This document shows, one piece after another, positions 1 to 10,108 of a stretch of 64,000 nt of DNA. This DNA comes from Candidatus Altimarinota bacterium (GTDB lineage: Bacteria > Patescibacteriota > Gracilibacteria > BD1-5 > UBA2023), in contig JALNXF010000002.1 in the NCBI GenBank assembly GCA_023230505.1, positions 91,348 through 155,347 of the forward strand, given 5' to 3'. The first letter of the stretch is position 1. Every line of letters starts with the position of its first letter. Under the pieces are notes generated by a model. The model made no database searches and was not told the origin of the DNA. It saw only the letters and a list, made by a program, of their open reading frames with translations. Position numbers and translations under genes: made by a program.

Positions 1-553
1 CTGATAAAATCTGTGCTTCAAATTGTATTTCAGGTTCATCAAAATCTGGAATCTTAAGTACAAAATTAGAATTTATTCAACTTTTTTCAATATATTCTAA
101 TTCTTCTTGGGTCAACATCATTCCTCTCCAAACTTCTTGATATCCTAATTTTTTACTAAATGCTTGTCTTGCATCTAGAAAAGAAAGATTAGATATTTGA
201 GGCTCCTTTATAAATTCCATAAATTCTGGCAAATATGTCATTAATCAATGATCTAAGCTTAAACTAGAAAAATTTTCATACTTTTCTCTAAATTCTCAAT
301 AAATTGTTAGTTCTTTTGGAGTTGTCCAACCTCAACTAGTTTTGTTCCACTGACAATCTCAATAATCATTTCAAGAATAATTCTCAAAAATTTTAGTTAG
401 AATTTTACTACGAGTGAAAAAATCTGAATTTTTTAAAAATGAAGCAAATTCTTTAATTTTGGACATTCAGCAAATTCTTTTAACTGCATTGCTATTACCT
501 CTAGATATTCTAATTTTATCTAAATCTTGAACATTATAATTATTTGTATTCAT
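1..553 (-). CDS. Hypothetical protein, 3' end outside window
   Basis: The gene starts at ATG 553-551 and runs leftwards off the window edge; about 184 residues are visible. The frame is open only if TGA is glycine: it crosses several in-frame TGA codons and no TAA or TAG. The visible protein is soluble-looking, with no signal peptide or membrane segment, and is rich in Glu, Lys and aromatic residues. I recognise no family. It is divergent from the gene at 703, with about 150 bases of A+T-rich shared upstream DNA. Confidence 0.7.
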
Positions 554-702
554 ATATAATTATGAAGTTATTTACTTATGGCTTAAATATTATCATAAAT
601 TACTTTTTATGTCAAAATTTCTATACTAAAATCTACTAAAAGTTTGATTTTTGTAATTTGTTTGGTAAGCTGTATTTATTGTTATTTTTAATAAATAAAT
701 TT

Positions 703-2316
703 ATGGCTTATTTACTATTTCCTGGAAGACATCATCTTCTGACTAATTTTCAATTACAGGAATTAAACTTTATTACACAGTGAGACATCTCGACTTTTAA
801 GGATGTACATGGCAAAAATATTAAAATAAAGGAGCCTATTGATACTATAATCTGGGTTATTACTTCTGCTAATCATTCAAATACTCGTCGCAATCCAATT
901 CCTGGTTATCGTCGCGAGGCTATGATAGAGGATTTTGGGAGAGATATAGACGCGAAAAGTTTTGTGTATCATATTGATGATATCTGAGTTAGCCCGAGAT
1001 TTGCTCATTATGTAATTTCTAAAATAGAAGTAGATAGCAATGGTAAACATATTCTTACTCCAGAAAATACAATTTTGGGCTGTTCAACTCCGGAAGTTAT
1101 AGATATGTATGAGAAGCTGTGATTTCAGACTCTTCCATTTGAGCTAGAAAATATAGAAAAAAGGACTTTTAAAGCGGAGCTTCCGTGGGATATGGTGGAA
1201 AATATTATTGATTGTAATAAAAAATGAACTAATCGGCAAAAAGATACTAAATACCTACAAAAAGTCTCTAGAGCTAGTCGTAAAATGTATGAAAAATATG
1301 ATTTTTGAGATTTGATAATAAATCTCCATAATGATCCACTTTTATGAAATGATGGGGATATTACAGAGACAAGGGATTATAATACTTATGTTCGTGCTTT
1401 TGATAACTGAGCCAAGAGAAAATATGAAATAATTAAAAATACAGTTAAACCCGGTCGTATTGTAGATATTGGATGTTGTACAGGTTCGCTTATTAGAGAG
1501 CTTACACTCGATGAGAGATTTAGAGAATCTGATTTTTATGGAATAGAAGTTGCCCGTAAATTATATAATGAGTGTCTTCATCGCAAAGCCCAATGACATT
1601 TTGCCAATGAAAATGTGTTTTTCTATCAAAGAAATGTCGCTACAAGCAATATTTTTCCTTCAAACAATATTGATACTTTCACAACTTTTTCCCTTACTCA
1701 TGAGATTATGTCTTATCAGAAAGAGAAAACTTTGACTAATTTTATATCTCTAATTTACGACCAACTAAAATTTGGATGAAGATGGATAAATGTGGATGTT
1801 GTAGGACCAGAAAATAAAGATGAAATAGTCTATATGAAGCTAAATACATCAGATTGAATAAATGAAAATTATGACAGAATTTTTGATAAAAATGAACAAG
1901 ATAAATTCAGAGAATATCTTGATTCTCTCTCAACTTACTCTAGATTTCTAAGGTTTGCCCAAGATTTTCGCTTTGAGGAGAATGAACTTATAAAATATAA
2001 AATAGAAGATATAGAAGGCTCAAAATACATAAAACTCAAAATGCAAGATGCCTGCGAATTTCTAAGTAAAAAAGATTATACTGATAATTGGTACTCAGAA
2101 ATGCACGAGACTTTTTGTTTCTGGAGCTTCAGCGACTGGCAAAAAACACTCAAAAAACACAATTTCAAAATCCTTAAAGAATCCCATGATTTCACTAATC
2201 CTTGGATAGTAGAAAATAGATTTGAGTGAAAAGTAGAGTTTTTTAAGAAAAATGGAAATAAACTCGAGAGTTTGGATTATCCTGTGACTAATATGGTGAT
2301 AGTGGTGGAGAAGTAG
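703..2316 (+). CDS. Nucleotidyltransferase-like domain fused to SAM methyltransferase
   Basis: This is a 537-residue protein read through many TGA(Gly) codons, ending in TAG. The first ~170 residues resemble NMN adenylyltransferase-type nucleotidyltransferases: an early PGRHHLL segment in the place of the GRFxPxHxGH motif, then SANHSNTRRNP followed by GYRREAMI, which matches the S-x-x-xxTxxNPF-x-x-ER pattern of NadM-like enzymes. From about residue 245 a class I methyltransferase follows, with motif I IVDIGCCTGS and a downstream GIEVA acidic-strand motif. The C-terminal quarter has no recognised domain. Inference: the first half may make or sense a dinucleotide (NAD fits the salvage genes nearby) and the second half methylates an unknown substrate. 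Two adjacent domains in one chain is clear; the substrate of each is not. No SD is seen before the ATG. Confidence 0.65.
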
Positions 2317-2321
2317 GGGAA

Positions 2322-3389
2322 TTATTTTATTTTAACATAATGCAAATATTCGATAGTTTCGTCTTTTTTATGATTTCTAGCTTCTGTTTTATCTGCTTTA
2401 AATCTTCTATATTTTTGTTTTAAAACTCAATAATCTCATCTTTTAGACATTATCTTTTTTATTTCATCTAAATTCATTAATCACTCATCATTATAACTTA
2501 AAAATATATATTTTGCATCAATATTTTGAACTAAATCATCAAAAGCTTTTAGAACTTCAGATTTTTTACAATAATCAGATTTTTGAATCGAGCAATCTCT
2601 CATTCAAGTAATTCATCTAATTTTTGGATTATCATATTTTGCTATAGTTTCTAAAATATGATAATTTCCACTATATTGTCTGTGATTGTATGGTGGATCC
2701 AAATAAACCACTTCATGACTTGTGTTTTTTATCAAGGAATTTATATCTTCATTAAAAACATCATGCTCTTGTTCATTTAAATAATAATTTGCTGGTTTTA
2801 ATTCTAGAGTTTTTAAAGCTGATTTTTTTAGTTTTTTCAAAAAAGCTCAATAAACACTAGCAGTATTTGCAACCTTATCTATTGCTTCAAGTAAGCTCGC
2901 AAGCAAAAAATAATATTCATTATCATTTATAAGTTTTTTCTTTTTCCAGCTCTCTATTTTTTGCCTTATTCCATCGCATCTTAAAGCATTTTCATCACTA
3001 AAATATAATCTCTCAAATTCTGCCCCAGTTGTTCATCCGACAGAATAATTTTTATAAATAAATCATTTTTTTCAAGGTAGATTATTTAAATAGTTGCAAA
3101 CTATTTCTTTATAATTATTTACATTTCAAACTAATAATTCAGGAATTTCATCCAACAATCAAGAAAAATATAAATCTTTATGATTTCAAATATAATTTTT
3201 ATTTAAAATATAGCTATAATATTGCAAATCATTAGCTATAACCTTATGTCACTTTTGTTTGAAATATCTCCCAACTATTCCAGTTCATGCAAAGAGATCA
3301 CTTAATATGAAATTTTTATTTCATACGACCTTTACAATATTTTTATAAATAAAATCAAGTAGAGATTTTTTAGATCAAATATAGTTCAT
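2322..3389 (-). CDS. DNA adenine methyltransferase, D12/Dam class
   Basis: The 355-residue protein begins MNYIGSKKSLL, the hallmark N-terminus of D12-class N6-adenine methyltransferases, followed by the SAM-binding FAGTGIVG motif and the catalytic LDPPYNHRQY motif near residue 220. It transfers a methyl group from SAM to adenine in a specific DNA site. It is the last gene of a minus-strand operon after two HARE-HTH nucleases and a second methyltransferase, which identifies it as a modification enzyme of a restriction-modification system rather than a housekeeping Dam. The gene ends only five bases from the convergent stop of the gene at 703. The length is normal for the class. The recognition site cannot be read from sequence. 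Confidence 0.9.
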
Positions 3390-3467
3390 AAAAAAATAAA
3401 CTAATAATTAATATTGGCTTATTTTACATGAAAACAAAATATTTTCAACAGACTATAAATATCATTT

Positions 3468-4202
3468 TTAAGAAAAGTTTTGAAATTTTTTTCACTCAAT
3501 TTGATTTTTATACCAATTTTCCACGAAATTATATGTTTGGAAAAAACATCTATCTTTAATATTTTTAAATGCTGTTTTATTTTTTTCAGTATCAAATTTA
3601 TTCTTTTTTGTTTCAGGAGCTATAAATAAAAAATCTGTTCTGAAATCTTGAATTTCGTTAAATTTAATAAATCAAGCTCTGAAATCTGTAGAATTTTCAA
3701 CCTCAATTAATTTAGAAGGAAATCATCTTTCATTAAACCATATTACATCTATAAATCTAATAGAATCATTGATGATTTTATCATATGTAAAATTTGGAAT
3801 TTTATCTAAAGTAGATATTTTTCAAATTTCTTTATTTTCAAAAATTCAATTTTTATCCGGAGTATAAGTATCATATCAATTCATATTTCATATTTCAATT
3901 AACATTCATTGGATTCTTGAATGCATTCTTTCAATTTTATCTTTTTCTGTTTTTATTTCTTTTTCTTTTGGTAATTTGCCTAAATATTCGGTCAAGGCAT
4001 AAATTCATAATCCAATCTTCGTAAATCTTTCATCTCTTTGAACTCTTTCTTGAATTGTATAATCTGGGGTTTTTCAAATAATCTTTGATTTATCTTTATA
4101 TCTCCAAATTTCCTTATAAATTAATTTTAAAGGCGCATAAAATCAGTTATTTATCATAACTTTTTCGATTGCTTCAGAATATGTAATATCTTTGGTTTTC
4201 AT
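3468..4202 (-). CDS. HARE-HTH / PD-(D/E)XK-like restriction endonuclease
   Basis: This 244-residue protein has a HARE-HTH-type winged-helix N-terminus (about residues 5-75: YSEAIEKVMINNG, then IQERVQRDERFTKIGLGIYAL) very similar to that of the neighbouring gene at 4237. The C-terminal part has RFIDVIWF followed about ten residues later by LIEVENST and an FNEIQDF helix, a D...E-x-E arrangement like the catalytic core of several type II restriction enzymes. HARE-HTH domains are known in restriction systems and chromatin proteins. The gene lies between the HNH gene and the Dam gene in one operon. Inference: it is the cleaving subunit, or one of two, of this system. TTAAC lies 11 bases upstream of its ATG. 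Confidence 0.75.
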
Positions 4203-4236
4203 ATAATAAAATTGTTAATTTAAATTTAAAAATCAG

Positions 4237-4929
4237 TTATCCTTGAAATATATTTTTCCTATGATATTCTAAAAATTCTTCTCTACCATTTATTTGTAAA
4301 TCAGGAAAAATTTGATTATTTTCAATCTTTAATCTTATCATGTTTTCTTTTGATAATCTATTTGAAATTAAAATTTTTTTATCCAACGTAAAGGTAATTA
4401 AACCTATGCCTCTATCAAATAATTTATCAAATAAAGGAGAAAGTAAAAGTCCATTTTTAATATTAATTCTTTCTTTATTATTACTATGAACCCATGGTTT
4501 TATATGACTTGCCACCAATAACCTTTTGTCATCTATTTGTGTAATAGGACATTTTTTCAAATCTTTAATTAAATTATCTCTAAAATAAGCCTGTCATATT
4601 CTAATTTTTTGCTCTATTATTTTTTCTGTTTTTTCAATTTCTTTAGTCTGTTTAAAAATAAGATCTTTTTTATTGTATTCAAAATAACCTAAATCATTTT
4701 TTTCTATATTTTCAATAAAATCAGTTAGTGCATAAATTCCTTTCGCAATTCTAGTAAATCTTGGGTCTCTTTGAACTCTTTCTTGAATTGAATTATCTGG
4801 AGTTTTTCAAGTTTTTTCTCTATATTTTCAAAATTCTTTATAAATTAAAGAAAGAGGTGCAAAATATCAATTATTAAGCATAACTTGTTCAATGGCACAT
4901 GAAAAAGTTATATCATCTTTATTATTCAT
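4237..4929 (-). CDS. HARE-HTH / HNH endonuclease
   Basis: The protein has 230 residues. The N-terminal ~70 residues form a HARE-HTH winged helix nearly parallel to that in the gene at 3468 (FSCAIEQVMLNNG, IQERVQRDPRFTRIAKGIYAL). The C-terminal ~95 residues carry an HNH_2-type nuclease core: CPITQ, then ASHIKPW, then NGLLLSPLFDKLFD, giving the His-Asn-His metal-finger pattern. It starts inside the end of the upstream methyltransferase (stop at 4922-4924), an 8-base overlap that suggests translational coupling of modification before restriction. Its stop is TAA. Two nucleases sharing the same reader domain but with different catalytic folds in one operon is unusual. Confidence 0.85.
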
Positions 4930-5695
4930 AAATTAAATTAAATTTATTAAAAATATTTAAAGCTCTGTATCTCCAAATTCATCAGGTTCAGGCTTTTCAA
5001 CGATTTCACTCCATATTTTTTATGATTATCGATTTGAGCTTAAATCAGACCTTTTGGGCTTCTGCCATACATTGGAATCAGAGCGGAATCCATTCGGAGT
5101 TTTGATATTTATCCCCGATGATTATTCACATATATCAGCCTCATTTTAATAAATTGAAGCTATTTTGCAATACTTTATTAAACATTTTTAGAAATTCAGT
5201 TATATTTGGTGCATTTGAAAGATCTTGTTTTTTGTCACTAAATTTTATTATGTCAAAATATGGTGGATGTAATAAGACTAAATCGGCTCATTTTCTGTTT
5301 TGTAGAGTTAAATAAGTTTTAATTCTATTTTGTGTTAGTTTTGATCCGGAATTACCAAGAAGAAATTCTTTTTTGATTTTATCTGATGTAATTAATTCCT
5401 TTGCTCTATTTACAAGTTCTTCTTTTATATCAACTCAAATAATATTTCTTTCTAGCTTTTCACATTCAATTGCTGTAGTTCAGCTTCCAAGAAATAAATC
5501 CAGAACATAATCTCATTTTTTTGTATATCTTTTTATTAATTGATTTGGAATTTGGGGAATAAAATTGCCATGATAAAAATTCGAGTGTTTTCAACTTTTG
5601 TCTCTCTCATTAATTACCCAAAGACTATCAGTCAAAATATCTTCATATTTTTTCCAATTTTCTCAACTTAAATCAAAATCATTAAATTTTGGCAT
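4922..5695 (-). CDS. DNA methyltransferase, N6/N4 class
   Basis: The 257-residue protein has the SAM-binding motif DLFLGSGTT near residue 72, followed by an acidic VDI strand, and a catalytic motif LHPPY (a variant of D/N-PPY/W) near residue 145. The motif order (FxGxG before PPY) fits the N6_N4_Mtase family. It is the first gene of the minus-strand restriction-modification operon. Under standard code it would be cut at several glycines; both glycines of the SAM motif GSG include TGA. TTAAC lies 12 bases before the ATG. The Asp-to-His change in the PPY motif is odd and may affect specificity. Confidence 0.85.
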
Positions 5696-5856
5696 TTTTA
5701 AAAAAGAGTTAATTATTTTACATTTACATAATATACATTTTTCAAAAAATAAAAATTTAATTATAAATAAATCATTCTCCAAAACTTTCTTTTGACAAAA
5801 ATAATAAAACATTTATATTCACTTAATAAATATTTAATAAATTTTAATTTTATCGT

Positions 5857-6123
5857 ATGGCAAAAATGATATGTTTGACAAAAAATAATTATCGAAATGA
5901 ATTAAAATCAAATGAATTTTTAAGATCTGAAACAATTCAGGTGTTAATTTGAATTATTAATTCTAAATTTAATAATCTTATTCCACCTATGGCAGAAAAT
6001 AATCCAAATAAATTTGAAAATTTTGATTCTGTTACAGAAGAAATTAATACAGTTAATCTTGATTGAGTAAGTTATAGAGTGTCTAGAGATAGTTATAGAT
6101 TTAAGCTAGAAGAATCCATTTAA
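5857..6123 (+). CDS. Small hypothetical protein
   Basis: An 88-residue ORF starts MAKMICLTKNN and is read through two TGA codons to TAA. It is hydrophilic and charged, with no signal peptide or membrane helix, and I recognise no family. It is divergent from the restriction-modification operon and lies directly upstream of island 1. Codon use (TGA for Gly, A+T-rich third positions) is native, so the boundary to the foreign-looking DNA lies between 6123 and 6274. Confidence 0.5.
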
Positions 6124-6146
6124 AAACCCCTCCCAAAAAAAATCTT

Positions 6147-6173
6147 TTGACATTTCTAAAAAAAGAATATAAT
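6147..6173 (+). promoter_or_regulatory. Sigma-70-like promoter of island 1
   Basis: TTGACA at 6147-6152 and TATAAT at 6168-6173 are both perfect consensus boxes, separated by 15 bases, about 100 bases before the PP2C start. An imperfect palindrome centred on ATTTGCAAAT lies just downstream (about 6203-6223) and could be an operator. The spacing is slightly short. Confidence 0.6.
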
Positions 6174-6273
6174 TAGCGTGTAAATATAACATCCAATAAA
6201 TGAAATATTTGCAAATGTTCATTAACATAACCTACGAATATAAAAATAAAAACTTAGAGCTAAGGAGAATGTT

Positions 6274-7119
6274 ATGAAAGAATTTGAGTATGCCAAGGGC
6301 AGTATTATAGGAAGAGATCATAGGCGGATTAATAAGAATAATCAGGATGCCTATGAAGTCATCGAAGATGACAACTACATTATCGCGACTGTATGTGATG
6401 GCTGTAGTGACGCTCAAGCAAGCGAAGTTGGAGCCAATATTATATGTAGAATGCTCGATGCCAAGATGGCAGAAAAAATCGAGAATCTGACGTTTAATCT
6501 GGCTTATGCACTCAACTTGGATGAGGTTATTACGGATTTTCTTGAGGAACTCAGAAAAGAGTGTATCAAGGAGATTGTGAGAATAAGTTCTTCTCTTAAC
6601 AAAAACTATCTTGTCGGAATTAAAGACTTTTTTTTAGCGACAATTGTGAGTGTAATTGTTACACGTGAAGTCAGTTTTGTATTCTCTATCGGTGATGGTG
6701 TGATTATCATAAATGGTGAACCGTATATTATCGGACCATTTCCTGATAATGAGCCACCATATATCGCCTATGGAGCAGTTGAACCTGACAAGATAAGAGT
6801 CGCGAAAGAGCTTTATCGATTTAAAGTGGTAAAAGTGATGCCAACTGATGAGCTCAAATGCATACTTATAGGCTCTGACGGTGTTGAGGATATTTGTGAT
6901 AATGAAAAATCCAATATCCCCGGCAAAGATGAGCTTGTGGGTCCTATCTCCCAGTTTTGGGAAAATGATAAATTCTTTTCAAATTCTAGTCTGTTGGGTA
7001 GAAAACTCAATCTTATGAACACGGATTCTACGAAAATAGACTGGGAAGAAAAAAGAGTACAAAGGGAGCAGGGACTCCTTCAAGATGATACCACTATGGT
7101 GGTTATAAGAAGGAGGTAA
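6274..7119 (+). CDS. PP2C-family protein phosphatase
   Basis: The 281-residue protein has the PP2C metal-binding signature: VCDGCSDAQASEVGA near residue 47, FSIGDG near residue 147, ILIGSDGVED near residue 195 and the closing QDDTTMVV with the paired Asp near the C-terminus. It should remove phosphate from Ser/Thr of a protein, most likely the target of the kinase encoded directly downstream. It is first in a four-gene plus-strand operon; AAGGAG at 6262-6267 is a strong SD, unlike native genes here. The gene has no internal TGA and is richer in G+C than its surroundings, so it looks transferred from a standard-code organism. The arrangement recalls YegK of E. coli and the phosphatases of TerY-linked triads. 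Confidence 0.88.
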   Translation: MKEFEYAKGSIIGRDHRRINKNNQDAYEVIEDDNYIIATVCDGCSDAQASEVGANIICRMLDAKMAEKIENLTFNLAYALNLDEVITDFLEELRKECIKEIVRISSSLNKNYLVGIKDFFLATIVSVIVTREVSFVFSIGDGVIIINGEPYIIGPFPDNEPPYIAYGAVEPDKIRVAKELYRFKVVKVMPTDELKCILIGSDGVEDICDNEKSNIPGKDELVGPISQFWENDKFFSNSSLLGRKLNLMNTDSTKIDWEEKRVQREQGLLQDDTTMVVIRRR

Positions 7120-7123
7120 TACC

Positions 7124-9007
7124 TTGATAAAAAATGTCTTTATAAATGGCAAAGGGGTTGATTTAAGTAATAAGAAAATCAAAGCACAAGGAGGTGAGGC
7201 CTATATTTATGATTTAGGAAATAACATGGTAGCAAAGATTTTTCGTAGGAGAGATGATGATTTTTATCTCGGCAATGTCGCAGAACAAAAGGGTGCGGAA
7301 GCAAGGCTTGTTGAACATCAAAAAAAGCTTCCTGCCTTTCCTCAAAATCTTCCCGTTGAAGTAGTGAAGCCTCGAGATCTCGTAACTGATGGGTCAGGTC
7401 TTATAGTTGGCTACACTATGCCTTTTGTTTTAGATACCAATCCACTTCTGTCCTATAGTGACAAGAATTTTGTGAAACAATCCGGCATAGACAATAATAT
7501 TGTCGTCGGGATTTTCCAAAATCTCTTGAAAATCGTCAGGAAAATACATCGGGAAAATGTCATTATCGGTGATTTTAATGACTTAAATGTGCTTGTAAAT
7601 AGTACAAATAAGGTCTTTCTCATCGATGCCGACAGTTTTCAGTTTGGAGGGTTTTATTCCTCTGTCTTTACTGACCGGTTTGTAGATCCTCTATTGTGTG
7701 CCAATGTAGACAATCGGATGATTCTCTCTAAGCCACACAATAAAGAGTCTGATTGGTATGCTTTTTGTGTAATGCTTTTTCAGAGCTTTCTTTATATAAA
7801 TCCATTTGGCGGTGTCTACAAACCAAAAGACAAAACAAGGAGAATGTGCCACGAACTAAGACCACTTCATAATATTACTGTCTTTAATCCCGAGGTTATC
7901 TATCCAAAATTCGCCACTCACTACAAGGTTCTGCCCGATGAAATTCTTGCATTTTATGATAATTTGTTTCACAAAAATAAGCGCTTAGAACTCCCGGAAA
8001 ATTTCTTAGAAAATATCCGGTGGACGAAGTGTAGTGTATGTGGAGCAGAGCATGCAAGAGGGGTTTGTCCGGAATGTTTCCAAGCAAATCCCAATATCAT
8101 CAAGCAGAAAGTAGTCGTGAGAGGAAATGTAGTCGCAACCAGATTTTTCACTACCAAGGGAGTAATCCTTTTTGCGAAATCTGAGTGCGGAACGCTTAAG
8201 TGGCTTTATTTTGAAAATGGGCAATTTAAGCGAGAAAACGGAGTTATAGTCACCGAGGGAAAACTCGAGAGTGGATTTAGATTTAGAATCAAGAATAAAG
8301 AAACTTTTTTTGCAAAAAATGACAAAGTTGTCACTTTTGATGAAAAAGGACAAATCAAGGAGGTAGTGGATGTAGATACCTGTAGCAATCTGCCTATTTT
8401 CGATGCAAATGAGCACTCGAAATATTGGGTGGACACCTCTGGAAATCTCAAAAAGGACGACACATTTGGTCCCGAGATTATCGGAAATGTGCTTGAAGGC
8501 GAGACATTTTTTTGGGTCGGATCTGATTTTGGATTCGGTTTTTATAGAGCTGGAAATATTTCCACTGGATTTATTTTCGATGCTCACAAAAAAGGTCTTC
8601 TTGATAGTATTAACCTGCCAATCAAAGGGCAAATTGTTGATGTCTGGACTTATTTTGGTCACAACTGTTGCTGGTTTTTTATTACTTTATCGGTGGGTGG
8701 TAAGCTTGTTAATAAGTGCCATCTTATCGCGAAAAGTGGTAAAATACTGTCTAGCGAAGAGTGTAATAAAAACACTGTAAGTTGGCTTGCTGGAAGTATT
8801 AGAGGCAAGGCAGCCGTCGGTAATTTTCTTTTCGCTCCAACAGATGACGGGATTATCCGGCTTGAACTTAGCAATACTAAAATTACCATTACCAAGGAAT
8901 TTCCAGATACAGCGCCATTTGTGAACTCTGAAAGTGCTCTTCATATCGGCAAAAATGAGATCTATGTAGTCAAGAGAAATGAAATCCTGAGCCTCAAACT
9001 CAACTAA
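7124..9007 (+). CDS. YegI-like protein kinase with zinc ribbon
   Basis: The 627-residue protein starts at TTG 7124, chosen because AAGGAGG at 7110-7116 is correctly spaced; four bases separate it from the phosphatase stop. The N-terminal ~270 residues are a divergent kinase: glycine loop QGGEAYIY, lysine in MVAKIF, catalytic loop IGDFNDLNVLV in place of HRDxxxxN, and metal-binding FLIDADSF in place of DFG. Around residues 302-317 is a zinc ribbon, CSVCG...CPEC. The remaining ~300 residues are rich in beta strands with regular WxY/FxF spacing, possibly a propeller acting as sensor. Known family behaviour: such kinases pair with PP2C and VWA proteins. No membrane segment is seen. No internal TGA. 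Confidence 0.85.
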   Translation: MIKNVFINGKGVDLSNKKIKAQGGEAYIYDLGNNMVAKIFRRRDDDFYLGNVAEQKGAEARLVEHQKKLPAFPQNLPVEVVKPRDLVTDGSGLIVGYTMPFVLDTNPLLSYSDKNFVKQSGIDNNIVVGIFQNLLKIVRKIHRENVIIGDFNDLNVLVNSTNKVFLIDADSFQFGGFYSSVFTDRFVDPLLCANVDNRMILSKPHNKESDWYAFCVMLFQSFLYINPFGGVYKPKDKTRRMCHELRPLHNITVFNPEVIYPKFATHYKVLPDEILAFYDNLFHKNKRLELPENFLENIRWTKCSVCGAEHARGVCPECFQANPNIIKQKVVVRGNVVATRFFTTKGVILFAKSECGTLKWLYFENGQFKRENGVIVTEGKLESGFRFRIKNKETFFAKNDKVVTFDEKGQIKEVVDVDTCSNLPIFDANEHSKYWVDTSGNLKKDDTFGPEIIGNVLEGETFFWVGSDFGFGFYRAGNISTGFIFDAHKKGLLDSINLPIKGQIVDVWTYFGHNCCWFFITLSVGGKLVNKCHLIAKSGKILSSEECNKNTVSWLAGSIRGKAAVGNFLFAPTDDGIIRLELSNTKITITKEFPDTAPFVNSESALHIGKNEIYVVKRNEILSLKLN

Positions 9008-9041
9008 ATCCTGAGGCTCTACAACCAAAAAGGAGTATGCC

Positions 9042-10082
9042 ATGAAAAAAATCCAACTGCCCCCTAACTACAATGATGCCAATGCCTACAATTCCGGCTT
9101 TGCTGTAAAAAACATTTCCGAGCTCCAGAAAACTGCCGAGCAGTGGAAAAAAACCTATTCTCTCAAACCGGTCGGTGGTGATCGCAACAAAATCCATCTG
9201 CTCATCATCGATGACCAGTTTGATTTCAGCTTTCCTGACGGCTCGCTGTATGTCGGTGGTAGGAGTGGAATGGGCGCTCAAGATGATCAAAAAAGGCTTG
9301 CCGAATTCATCTATGCGAATCTGGGAGTTATCTCTCAAGTAACGCCTACGATGGATTCTCACTTGCCTTTCCAGATTTTCTTTCCTGTCGCTCATATGCT
9401 CGAAGACGGGTCTCACCCTGAACCCAATACGATGATTTTCGCGGATGAATACAAACAAGGCAAATACCGTGCCAATCCCGCGATGGCTCGTCAAATCGGT
9501 GTAGATCCGGTCTGGCTCACCAAACAATTCACCTACTACTGTGAGCAGCTCGAAGCCAAGGGTAAATACAATCTCTACCTCTGGCCGTACCACTGTATGC
9601 TCGGATCCAATGGACACAAGCTTGCCGGAGTAATTGAAGAAGCTCGTCTTTTTCATAGTTTCGCTCGCGGTGCCGCCAACATTCCCGAGATCAAAGGTGG
9701 TAACCCGCTTACCGAGCATTACTCTATTTTCAAGCCTGAGGTCACGAACTGTTGGGATGGCCAAGCTATCCCCGGCGCGCAGAAAAATACTGCCCTTATC
9801 CAGAAGCTTGTTAAGTCTGACTATGTCATTATGGCTGGTCAGGCTGCTAGCCACTGCGTTAAGGAAAGTATCGAGGACTTCCTCGCTGAAATTCTCGCTA
9901 TTGACCCCGCGCTTGCCAAGAAGGTGTATATCCTTGATGATTGTACTTCTTCTGTTGTAATTCCTGGTCTCGTCGATTTTACTGATGAGGCCGAGAAGGC
10001 AATGCAGAAATTCCAAGACGCCGGAATGAATCTCGTGAAGAGTACGACTCCCATCGAGGATTGGCCCGGAATGGATATTTAA
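9042..10082 (+). CDS. Isochorismatase/nicotinamidase-like cysteine hydrolase
   Basis: The 346-residue protein has the cysteine-hydrolase pattern: LLIIDDQFDFS near residue 57 (catalytic Asp), and MAGQAASHCVKES with the nucleophilic Cys near residue 272, preceded by a VTNC/WDG region. It is much longer than nicotinamidases (about 200 residues), with an insertion between the Asp and Cys motifs that includes HCMLGS. The substrate is unknown; nicotinamide or a related amide fits the neighbouring NAD genes, but this is inference. The SD is AAAAAGGAG before ATG 9042. It lies between kinase and VWA genes in the same operon, an unusual member for this triad. No internal TGA; stop TAA. Confidence 0.8.
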   Translation: MKKIQLPPNYNDANAYNSGFAVKNISELQKTAEQWKKTYSLKPVGGDRNKIHLLIIDDQFDFSFPDGSLYVGGRSGMGAQDDQKRLAEFIYANLGVISQVTPTMDSHLPFQIFFPVAHMLEDGSHPEPNTMIFADEYKQGKYRANPAMARQIGVDPVWLTKQFTYYCEQLEAKGKYNLYLWPYHCMLGSNGHKLAGVIEEARLFHSFARGAANIPEIKGGNPLTEHYSIFKPEVTNCWDGQAIPGAQKNTALIQKLVKSDYVIMAGQAASHCVKESIEDFLAEILAIDPALAKKVYILDDCTSSVVIPGLVDFTDEAEKAMQKFQDAGMNLVKSTTPIEDWPGMDI

Positions 10083-10108
10083 AAAAACTCTATTATAAGG
10101 AGAAAGTC

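Noticed and set aside
9000..10016. 338-codon open frame on the minus strand
   Set aside because: It lies wholly antisense to the cysteine hydrolase gene, which has an SD, catalytic motifs and operon context. Long antisense frames are expected in the G+C-richer island.
10061..10108. Earlier ATG for the VWA gene
   Set aside because: It lies within the previous gene and has no SD; ATG 10109 has AAGGAG at the right distance.
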